NCBI GenBank assembly: GCA_021772705.1
Contig: JAJFLN010000587.1
Location: 1 to 7,211 of the forward strand
Direction of reading: 5' to 3'
DNA from: Candidatus Cloacimonadota bacterium
GTDB taxonomy: Bacteria; Muiribacteriota; UBA6191; JACPRK01
DNA: 7,211 nt
Shown here: piece after piece, positions 1-7,211 of the stretch
Position numbering within the stretch: position 1 is the first letter of the stretch
How the letters are laid out: each line of letters opens with the position of its first letter
Notes under the pieces: model-generated
The model's input: the letters and a program-made list of their open reading frames with translations, nothing else
Database searches by the model: none
What the model was told of the DNA's origin: nothing
Program-made: the position numbers and the translations under genes

Positions 1-3000
1 AACCGTCTCCGGCATAGGACGCATTGCTGCCGTCGCCGGCGACGGTGGTGATCTTGCCCGCCGTGTCGATCCGGCGAATCTTGTTGTTGTCCTTGTCGGC
101 GAAGTAGATGTTCCCGGCTCCGTCGACGACGATCTGTGACGGCGAGTCCAACGAGGCGTCCGTGGCGTCGATGCCGTCGGCGGAGCTCGCCCCTCCGCCA
201 CCGATCACGGTGATGCTTTCCCCGGCAAGAGTGCTCCGCTTGATGAGGTCGTTCTCCGTGTCCGTGAAGTACAGGAAGCCGCCGCTGATGGCCACTCCCT
301 CCGGACGGTTCAAACCCGTGATCAGGTCGCTGACACTGCCGCCGGAGGTCACCTTGGCGATCCGGTCGTCATTCGTGGCAGCCGCATAGATGACCCCCGA
401 ATCGTCCACGGCGATCCCCTGGACCCTCGCCAGACCGCCGGCGATGATGCTCGTCGTTCCGTCGGAGTGCGACAGTATCCGGTCATTCTCCGTATCGGCG
501 ATGTAGATCGTGTCGTCGGGACCCACGAACACGCCGCGAGGAAAGCCGAGAAAGAGCGGGACGCTGAGGGTGCTGATGGCGCCCGACGGCGTCACGACCC
601 GGATAGCTCTGTTGCCGCTGTCAGCGATGTACAGGTTCCCGGAGGAGTCGAATGCCATGTGCTGCGGATTGGCCAGCTCGGCCGATGTCGCCGCTCCCCC
701 GTCACCATCGCTGCCCCTCGTACCGTTGCCGGCAATCAGCTTCGTGTGCCCCGACGTCGCCCCGTCGGCCAGCAGCGCCAGCGGCGTGACGGCCAGAGGA
801 GGATTGTCGTCGAACATGATCCGCATCCGGTCGCCGCCGGACCGCGCCCAGGTACTCTCGTCGCCGATGTTCTGCACCTGATCCAGAGGGCGAATCGAGT
901 AGTGGTAGGTCCCGTCGCCGGTGATGGCGGTGTCCGTGAAGCTCCTCGGCGTCAGGGGCAGAGTCCGGAATCCGGGACCTTCCTGATCCACGTTGGCCGA
1001 GGTCAAGAGCCGATAGTTCTTGAGACCGGACCCGCCATCCGTCGCCGTGGTCCAGGTGAACTTGACCTCCGAGCTGGTCACGGGCAACGGCGTGGTGCCA
1101 CCCAGGACAATGGTGGTCACGTCCGTAAGCTCGACCCCCGCCGGGTTCGTCCTGTCGAGGCGGATGTTCGTCGTGTCACTCGAGGCCGGTAGGGCCACGT
1201 TTCCAGCCCGGTCCACGCCTCGAACCGTGAAGGCGAAGACACCGTCGGTCAGGCTGCCCCGATTGTCGGTGTGCTCCCGAGGCGTCAGGCCGAAGAACAC
1301 CGTCGTCAAGGCCGTGGGAGCGCTGGAGGTGAAGACGTGGTAGCCCAGGGTCCCGGACCCGCTGACCGGGAATCCCGTGTCCGACGCTGTGGTCCAGACG
1401 AAGGCGACGGCACTGGACGTGGCCCGCAGGCTGTCGGTGCCGAACACATCGGCCGTGGTGTTGGCCGTCACGGTCACCGAGTCGGGAGGCAAGCGATCCA
1501 GGAACGCCTGGGCCTTGGTGTTGTTCGTACTGCCATTGCCAACCCGGTCGATGGCCACGATCTCGTACTCGTAGAACAGATCCGAAGTGGCCGCGAGCTG
1601 CTCCGTGATCTGCGTTACCGCCGAGGGCACCTGGGTGAAGGCCGCCCCGTTTCGATCCACCCGGTAGCCTCGGACTCCCGTGCCGTCGTCCCCATCGTCC
1701 ACATCGCCCCAGGAGACGACGAAGGTCTTGCTCGTGTAGACCGTCGGCGGCGTCGAGCTACCATTCACCTGGGCCGCCGTCGGCGGGGGAGCCTGCAGAT
1801 CCTCGATGACCGTGACCTTCGTATTGCCTTCAGTCCTGCGGTTGATGCTCTCAGCAGGCGTGTTGAGCCCCGCCAGCCGATCCAGGGGCTGGATCTCCCA
1901 GATGAAGCTCCGCTGACTGCCAGAGGAGGCGATGTCGTTCACAGCCGTCGACAGGGAATTGGCGTTGCCACTCCACTGACTACTCTTCACCACGTCGTAG
2001 GAGACCATCCCGATTCCGTGACCGTCACTGGAGGCCGCCCACGACAGGGTGTAGGCAGAAGCAACGCCTACCCGGGTCGGGGTACTGGAGCCCGAGTCCC
2101 GCTGGATCTTCCGGACCCGGAACAGGGCCCGGTCCGCCACAAGCAAGTCACCGTCGTCATCAATGGCGATGCCCACCGGGGTGTTCAACAGGGCATCCTT
2201 GGCCGCGCTGCCATCACCGGAGCTGGTTCCCGCCGTGCCAGCGCTTCCCGGCGTCCCGGCGATCACCGTGTTGGAGGCCAGGACCCGGACGGTGTGGTCC
2301 GAGTCGAGGACGCCGTACATGTTTCCGGCTCCGTCAACGGCGATGGCCGTGGCCGCCACGTTGCTCACGGAGGTCACCGCCAAGCTGGGTGTCACCTTCG
2401 ACACACCACTCGAAGTGGCGACGTAGAGGTTACCCCCATCGTCGCAGTCGAGAGACCGGGCTCCCGACAGGGTGACGTAGGTCGACTCCGTCTCCGTCGA
2501 CACGTCGAACTTGAACACCTTGCCGTTGCCGGAGTCGGCGACGAAGACATTGCCCAGGGGATCCGTGGCCACGTCCTTCGGACTCGAGAGACCCGTGAAG
2601 GGGACCGTCGACACCCTGCCGGAGGAGGCGTCCACCCGCCTGACGCGGGCCTGGCCCTCCTCGACGAAGTAGACGTTGCCCGACAGGTCCGAATCGACTC
2701 CCCCCGGATCGTCGCCAGTGGCTACCGTCGACAGGCCGCCGGAGCCGTCAATCCGCAGCACCATATCTGCCGACTGGTCCGTGAACAGGACCTGGCCACC
2801 CGGAACAGAAGCCACATCGGCCAGGTTCGCCAGAGTGCTGAGAGTCGCCGCCTGTCCGTTCACGATGATGGACCCGCCGATTGCGCTTCCCAGACCGGCA
2901 ATCCGGGTGATCGTGCCCGATCCGTCGGATGGCCCGGTCACTCCATCCAGGGTCAAGGCCGCCCCGCCAGAGGTCGTGACCGAAAGCTGCGTCACCGCCG

Positions 3001-6000
3001 TCGGCGGCGTCGTGTCCAGGATGAACTGGGTCGTCTGGTCCGTCGACGCCTGACCCAGCCGGTCCAGGTTCCGGAAGGACCAGCTCTTCGGTCCATCAGC
3101 TCCCAGGCCAGGCACCAGCACCGTAGAGAAACGGGAGAGGTCGAAGGTCGACGTCGAAGGCCCGAGCACACCGGCGGAAGGAGTCTGCCCGTCCAGGGTG
3201 GGGGCCGTCGCGATATCCACGGGCAACGCCGAGGAGGCTGCAGGGAAGTCGAAGCTGCTCACGAGGGTGAAGTTGGCCCCAGCGAAACCCGATCCGGGCT
3301 GGTTTCGCAGTGATCCGGAGGCGTCGAATGCCAGGTCCTCACCGAACCAGCCGAATGTAGGTGTCGTCTCGTTGGTCCAGACGAAGCTCAAGGCCACCGT
3401 GGTGGTCTTCACCCGATTTCCGGAGACGATCTTCCAGAAGAGGCTCGTATTCGATGGGGTCGTCGTGTCGAACCGGATCGAGCTAGAGGTGGTCAAGCTG
3501 AACTGCTCGTTGCCCTGGGTCACACCGTCGGGAGTGTCGACGGGCCGGATGGTGTAGAAGTACTGCCCGTCAGCCGAGCCATCAGAGGCCAGGAGTAACC
3601 CGGGAGCGCTGGAGGGATCGCTGCCGATGTAGATGTTCGAGCTGGTGGCGTCCAGGGTGGAGATCCGTGAACTGGTGGTGTAGTCCTCGGAGGCCGGCGT
3701 GCCCAGATTCCGCTGCAGGCGGAACACGTGATAGACGCCGGGTCCAGAAATGTCACCATCGAAGACGTCGGGCCATCGGAGGTCGATGGTGGTGGCCGGA
3801 GAGATCCGGGCCAGGCTGCCGGACCCGAGCGGGTCGGGAAGAATCACGTCGACGATGACGGGAACCGTCGATCCGAGAGTGACATTGGCCGCCTGGTCCG
3901 TTGCTCTCGGGATGATGTCGATGCTGCCGTTGACCCGGCCGTTCATGGTGGCGATCTGACTCTCGGGCCAACTGAAGTTCCAGGTCCCGGGATTGCCCAC
4001 CCCGTCACCGGTGATGGTGGTGTACTCGAAGAAGGTCTGCTCCTCGAGGCGGACCTCCAGGTTCGCCGTCGGCAGGAACGGATTCGGCGGAGTACGGCTC
4101 AGGCTGCTGACGGTCTCCACGAAGGAGCCGGCGATCGACACGGGGTAGTGAGTCGACAGGAGCATCTTCGTCGACGAGACACCGTCGACAGAGTTCGAGA
4201 AGCCCGTGACGGCCACCTGGGGCTTCTCCACATCGACGTGAAGCACGAAGTTACGCTCCGAGCTGAGATTGCCGGCCTCGTCGATCAGCAGTCCGCGGAA
4301 GACGTTGTTCTGGCCATCGGGCCAGACCGGGCTGTTGGGCACGATCACCGTGCCCGCAGTGGTGAGAGGGGTGTCCACCACATTATCCGGCGCGTCACCC
4401 GGAAGGCCGGTGGTGAAGGTGTGGCTGAAGCCGGCGAGGCGAATTCCCGAGAATCCAGGCCCCTGGACATCGGCGTCGGTTCCACTCAGGTGGTAGTCGA
4501 AGAGGTTCGTGCTGAGCCAGGTGTTCGCGTCGGATGTCACATCAACGCCCGTATCCCGTCGTTTCACGATCAGGGACTCGAAGGTGGGCGGCGTCGTATC
4601 GATGGTGATGGCGAAGATGGTCCGCAATGGGCCCAGGTTGGTGAGCTTGTCCCGGGCCGCCAGCGAGAAGGCGACAAACTTGGACTCCGGTGGAATATCG
4701 AGGATCACTGACGGCGTGGAAGTGGTCTGGTTCGAGCCTCCGTCCAGAGCCGTCCAGCCGTAGACCCACCGTCCGGTCTGGTTGTCGTCCAGGCCGATAC
4801 CGTGCCCGTCGGTCATGGCCGTCTGCACATCGTTCCACTCGATCTTCACCAGGAAGGAGTTGGTCGGCGGGAAGCTCTGACCGAAGGAGGAGACCGTGAT
4901 GGGAGCGCCGAAGTTGTTCGGATCCAGCTTGTTGCCCGTGACGGTGACATCAAACTCGGAGATCCCGTCTCCAGCGGGGTCCGTGTACTGGAAGACCAGT
5001 TCATCGGCCTCCACCACGGGGTCCAGGGCCTCCGTCAACGGCAAGGTCCCGGTGATGCTCGTCAGGGTCTTCACGGTCTGACCCCGGAGCTTCAACTCGG
5101 CGCCTCCGAAGTTCTGGGGATTTCGGATCGGATTGAGGAACTCCACCCGGTTCACGAACTTCGTCGTCTGCAGGGAGAACGAAACGCTGTGAGAGCCGTC
5201 GGAATCGGCCTCGTGTAGCGACGAAATGACCGGCGTGGACTCCGCATACCGGATCGTGAGGTTCAGGTTGTCAGTCGTGGTCAGGGTCGGCCCCGTCGTA
5301 TCGAGGAAGAACGTGGTGGTGGTCGAACTGTCGACGACGCTGCCGAGACCCACCTGATCCACGGCCTTCAGGGCCAGGGTCTTGGGACCGTCAACTCCAA
5401 GACTCGGCACGGGGACGGTCGTGTTCCGGGACAGCTCGAACTTCGACTCCACCGGACCGACGAGGCCGATGTCCGGTGTCTGGGTGCCCAGGGCCGCCGT
5501 GGTGATCGTCGTCGGCGTGACGGCGTCGGGCTCCGGCGCCGTCGTTCCGCCGGCCAGGGAGAAGTTGGTGCCGAAGATGCCCGAACCGGAGGTGCTGGGC
5601 GGCACCACCGTCGAGAGGCGGGCGAAGTCCGTTGCCCTCCAGGTGAAGACCGGAGTTGTCTCGTTGGTCCAGGTCACACCACCGGCCGCCGTGGTCCTCC
5701 GGGTGATCACCGTACCCAGGTCGTCATCGGCGCTGGCCAAGCCCCACCCGAGCTGATCCAGGATCGGCTGCGTCGTGTCGTAGAGCAGCGGCGAGGTCGT
5801 GTTGTCCGAGGGGCGCTCATTACCCGGGATGTCCACGGGGCGGACAGTGAAGAAGTAGGTGCCATCCTTCGTCCCGTCCTCGGGCAGGGAATCGGGCCTA
5901 TTCAGGGGCTGGGTGCCGGCATACAGGTTTGTGGAGCCCGCCGGCGTCGCCGCTGTGGTCGCCACCTTGCTACCCAGACTTCCCTCCGTGCTGCTCCGGT

Positions 6001-7211
6001 AAACCCGGAAGGTCCCTGGGCCTGAGGGATCCGTTCCAAAGGTGTCAGGCCAGAGGACCTGGATCGCCTTAGTCGGCGTCGGGGTGAAGATCGACACCAC
6101 CGGGTCCGGCAACACGGTGTCGATGAAGACCGCCACGGTGGTGGAGAGGGTCAGATTGCCCGCCTGATCCGTGGCGCTCGCCAAGAGCGTCACGGGTATA
6201 GAGTTCAACACCGGATCGACCCACTCGTAGATCCAGCTCTCGTTGATTCCCTGACCCAGGGGACTGCCGGTGATGGTGGTGTGCCGATCGAAGGCCTTCA
6301 CGGAGTCCGACGAAGGGTTGGTGCTGATCCTCAGATCCGCCGCCGTCGGTTGCGGGTCCGCAGAGGGATCGAGGCTGGAGATGGTCTCCGTGAAGGTCCC
6401 TGTCAGAGTCAGTATCCGGTCGACCCCCGTGAAGTGCGTCTCCAGGAGCGTCCGTCCACTGGCCACCAGGTCCAGGGCGATCTCCGGCGGGGTGATCGCC
6501 ACGGCCGGGAACTCCGTATCGATATTCAGGACGAAGGTCTTCTCCGCCGAAGGGTTGCCGGCCTTATCGATCAGGATCAACCGGAGTATCCGGCCTTCTC
6601 CGCCAGGGGTGCTCCAGGATGTGGTGACCGCCGCGACACCCGCCGAGTGGCCGTCGCCAGGCTCCACCGTGTCGAGCTGGGTGTCCGGGAAAGTACCGAT
6701 CCCGTCGTCGGCGAAGGTGTAGCTGAAGCCATTGAGCTGGATTCCCTGGAAGTCGCCACAGGAGATGCTCGTATCCGTTCCGGCGAATGCGTATCGCACC
6801 ACATTGGTCGAGAGCCAGTTTCCTTCCAGGGAGCTGACATCGGTCTCGCCGGAAGGATCGATACGGAACGCCTGGAGTGTCTCCACCGTGGGAGGGATCT
6901 GGTCCAGTGAGAGGCCGAAGAGGAAATCGAAGAACCCTCGGTTGGTGAGCTTGTCCCTGCTGGCGAGCTCGAAGAGGTTGCAAGTACTTCCTGCCGGCAG
7001 GGGAAGCACGGCCCTGTCCACGCTGATGTCCTGCGGGGCGTTGCCGGCCGTCGAGGTCCAGGTGTAGGCCCAGCGATCTTCCTGCTTGTCCTCGAGACCG
7101 ACACCGTGGCCGTCGGTATAGGAGGACTCGATCGGGTCCCACCTGGCCTCGATGGAGAGGGCGTTGGTCGGAGGCAGATTCGTTCCCACACTGACAAGCT
7201 GGCCCGCAAGG
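1..7211 (-). CDS. Giant multidomain FN3/Ig-like and NHL beta-propeller surface protein, partial at both ends
   Basis: Minus-strand frame with codons at 7210-7208 down to 4-2 is open throughout: 2,403 sense codons, no stop, no start, so the protein is longer than 2,403 residues. Residues below count from 7210. Order: FN3/Ig-like superrepeat copy A (1-640), copy B (641-1401), NHL propeller (1402-1707), four FN3/Ig-like domains (1708-2138), second NHL propeller (2139-2403, continuing). Recognition rests on NHL blade signatures such as GNIYFADKDNNKIRRID and ITTVAGDG near the C-terminal edge, and on FN3/Ig signatures such as GTYFFTVRPVDIPGN and VFAFTVRGVDRAGN followed by DTTPP-type linkers. Only three cysteines are present (77, 151, 1589), and no membrane segment or catalytic motif was recognised. 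Such proteins are generally exported and act in adhesion, matrix building or ligand binding; the signal peptide and any anchoring domain would lie outside the window. Exact function is unknown. The coding call is very secure; the surface location is inferred. Confidence 0.96.
2..796 (-). other. NHL-type beta-propeller 2 (five blades visible, truncated by window edge)
   Basis: Residues 2139-2403. It opens with the canonical NHL loop LIAGNGTRGSDGDGGAATSA (2158-2177) and then five blades: 2181-2217 (SSGNLYIADSGNRAIRVV), 2224-2258 (DDTIYIADTENDRIL), 2263-2300 (GIAVDDSGVIYAAATNDDRI), 2303-2340 (GVAISGGFLYFTDTENDLIK) and 2357-2391 (QIVVDGAGNIYFADKDNNKI). The last blade is followed by ITTVAGDG and then AGDG at the window edge, which is the loop that precedes the next blade. 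A sixth blade is therefore expected downstream of position 1, beyond the window. This propeller is closer to the family consensus than propeller 1. Domain call is secure; ligand and role are unknown. Confidence 0.9.
797..2089 (-). other. Four FN3/Ig-like domains between the two propellers
   Basis: Residues 1708-2138, four domains of about 98-115 residues. Domain 1, 1708-1805: YTLSWAASSDGHGIGMVSYD, then FIWEIQPLDRLAG. Domain 2, 1806-1909: FVVSWGDVDD, TGVRGYRVDRNG, YEYEIVAIDRVGN, ends DRLPP. Domain 3, 1910-2023: VAFVWTTASD, LGYHVFTSS, VFAFTVRGVDRAGN, ends DRTNP. Domain 4, 2024-2138: VKFTWTTATDGGSGLKNYRL, YHYSIRPLDQVQN, ends DDNPP. The order strand-W-x-x-[AS]-x-D-x-G-S-G-[IL]-x-x-Y-x-[VL] followed by Y-x-[FY]-x-[VI]-x-[AGP]-[VIL]-D-x-x-x-N is the usual one for bacterial fibronectin III domains. 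They are probably stiff spacers holding the two propellers apart. They resemble A2/B2 and A5/B5 in style but do not form a third full superrepeat copy. Confidence 0.8.
2090..3007 (-). other. NHL-type beta-propeller 1 (six blades)
   Basis: Residues 1402-1707. Six blade-like segments of about 35-40 residues follow the NHL pattern P-x-[GD]-[IV]-A-[VT]-D-x-x-G-N-[VL]-[YF]-[VF]-A-D: 1461-1499 (QVLFTDQSADMVLRID), 1504-1540 (GNVYFVEEGQARVRRVD), 1544-1583 (PLGNVFVADSGNGKVFKFD), 1584-1619 (GGNLYVATSSGVSKV), 1620-1652 (GAGNMYGVLDSDHTVRV) and 1678-1704 (GIAIDDDGDLLVADRALFRV). Long loops of the type v-A-G-x-G-x-x-G-x-x-GDG-x-A occur before blade 1 (ITRIAGLG, degenerate) and before blade 6 (VIAGTPGSAG then SSGDGSAAKDALL). 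NHL propellers are non-enzymatic binding platforms for protein, RNA or carbohydrate, and in secreted bacterial proteins the ligand is usually unknown. The single cysteine (1589) is in blade 4. Blade 6 runs directly into an FN3 domain. Confidence 0.85.
3008..5290 (-). repeat. Superrepeat copy B: six FN3/Ig-like domains
   Basis: Residues 641-1401. Domains by linker: B1 641-768; B2 769-873 (TDGHGIGL at 800-807, RDKLTN at 853-858, ends DTTPP); B3 874-996 (LSTNLFDYHLSGTD, LIDEAGN at 975-981, ends DVEKP); B4 997-1124 (ATDQAANVTL near 1103-1112, ends DVILPDP); B5 1125-1251 (FN3-like, SGPGVYHVFRLQRN, ends DTTTP); B6 1252-1401 (VWTNETTPTFGW at 1277-1288, DGPKSWSFRNLD at 1372-1383, ends DTTPP). Each of B2-B6 has a colinear partner in copy A. 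At the DNA level only short identical stretches remain, for example 17 bases shared by 4637-4653 and 6941-6957, and 15 bases shared by 3366-3380 and 5658-5672. This implies an old duplication under protein-level selection. After B6 the protein does not start a third copy but switches to an NHL propeller. Confidence 0.85.
4907..5290 (-). other. Domain B1: Ig-like domain without a visible partner
   Basis: Residues 641-768, between the DTTGPT linker of A6 and the start of B2. It opens with LTTTDNLNLTIRYAEST and ends with ISEFDVTVTGNKLDPNNFG, a pattern like bacterial Ig-like folds whose last strand reads f-V-T-V-T-G-N. The central part (VEFLNPIRNPQNFGGAEL) has no clear family signature. By superrepeat logic an A1 homologue should sit just upstream of position 7211. 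The fold call is tentative; it is coding because it is in frame between two recognisable domains. Confidence 0.55.
5291..7210 (-). repeat. Superrepeat copy A: five FN3/Ig-like domains (N-terminal domain outside window)
   Basis: Residues 1-640 of the visible protein align with residues 769-1401 in the same domain order. Domains by linker: A2 residues 1-105 (FN3-like, TDGHGVGL at 32-39, ends IPPT); A3 106-234 (ends DTEFP; contains LSTNVVRYAFAGTD and LIDKAGN); A4 235-367 (Ig-like, ends DTVLPDP; ATDQAGN at 346-352); A5 368-481 (FN3-like; PGTFRVYRSS and GTYFFTVRPVDIPGN, ends DTTQP); A6 482-640 (Ig-like; TWTNETTPVFTW and DGPKTLALKAVDQ, ends DTTGP). An ungapped hand alignment of A2 with B2 gives about 42 identities in 108 positions. 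Anchor spacing drifts from 768 residues (A2/B2) to 757-764 later, so small indels have accumulated. The partner of domain B1 must lie upstream of the window. A2 and A3 each carry one cysteine that copy B lacks. The Ig/FN3 assignment is by sequence pattern only. Confidence 0.85.

Noticed and set aside
467..1192. Plus-strand ORF of 241 codons as a gene
   Set aside because: Same antisense register, opposite the FN3 domains and propeller 2. It ends where the minus-strand gene uses a rare CTA leucine codon.
1271..3313. Plus-strand ORF of 680 codons as a gene
   Set aside because: It is antisense to superrepeat B6, propeller 1 and the FN3 block, whose minus-strand translation carries clear NHL and FN3 motifs. 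The plus-strand product is Arg/Gly-rich with no recognisable motif.
3728..4711. Plus-strand ORF of 327 codons as a gene
   Set aside because: Antisense to domains B2 to B5 of the real gene; no ribosome-binding context or domain signature seen.
6564..7209. Two overlapping minus-strand ORFs (192 and 210 codons) near the upstream edge
   Set aside because: Both are off-frame relative to the continuous minus-strand frame; their products are rich in Arg, Ser and Pro and lack the domain motifs found in the real frame.
1..7211. CRISPR array or short tandem DNA repeat suggested by recurring 15-17 base identities
   Set aside because: The identities lie about 2.3 kb apart, in frame, and correspond to aligned protein positions of the superrepeat. 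There are no short regularly spaced DNA repeats.
1..7211. Internal promoter, terminator, tRNA or gene boundary
   Set aside because: The frame is uninterrupted, linkers between domains are coding, and I saw no hairpin with a T-run or tRNA-like fold in the sequence.

Overview
The whole window lies inside one very large protein-coding gene on the minus strand. I translated every minus-strand codon from position 7210 down to position 2 and found 2,403 consecutive sense codons. There is no stop and no identifiable start, so both ends of the gene lie outside the window. No other gene, RNA gene, promoter, terminator or mobile element can be supported here. The long plus-strand open frames are antisense shadows of this gene.

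The protein reads as a multidomain extracellular or cell-surface protein with no visible enzymatic domain. From N- to C-terminus (high to low coordinates) it has five parts. (1) Copy A of a superrepeat of about 765 residues, made of fibronectin type III-like and bacterial Ig-like domains and cut by the window edge (7210-5291). (2) Copy B of the same superrepeat, with one more N-terminal domain visible (5290-3008). (3) A six-bladed NHL-type beta-propeller (3007-2090). (4) Four further fibronectin III/Ig-like domains (2089-797). (5) A second NHL propeller, of which five blades are visible and a sixth probably begins just before the gene leaves the window (796-2). Domain borders are marked by short linkers of the type D-T-T-P-P (variants DTEFP, DTTQP, DVEKP, DRLPP, DDNPP).

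The organism is most likely a bacterium with a high-GC genome (roughly 60-65% G+C by eye). The reading frame has no introns over 7.2 kb, and the NHL plus fibronectin/Ig architecture is typical of large secreted proteins in groups such as Myxococcota, Planctomycetota, Acidobacteriota or related uncultivated lineages. Nothing in the window fixes the taxonomy. Only three cysteines occur in 2,403 residues and Thr, Ser, Gly and Asp are abundant, which fits an exported protein.

The points most worth a second look are the size and tandem duplication of the protein, the pairing of two NHL propellers around a fibronectin III spacer, a recurrent D-G-H-G-[IV]-G motif in three fibronectin-like domains, and what lies beyond position 1. 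Proteins with NHL propellers can continue into RHS/YD-repeat modules, but that is only a hypothesis here.
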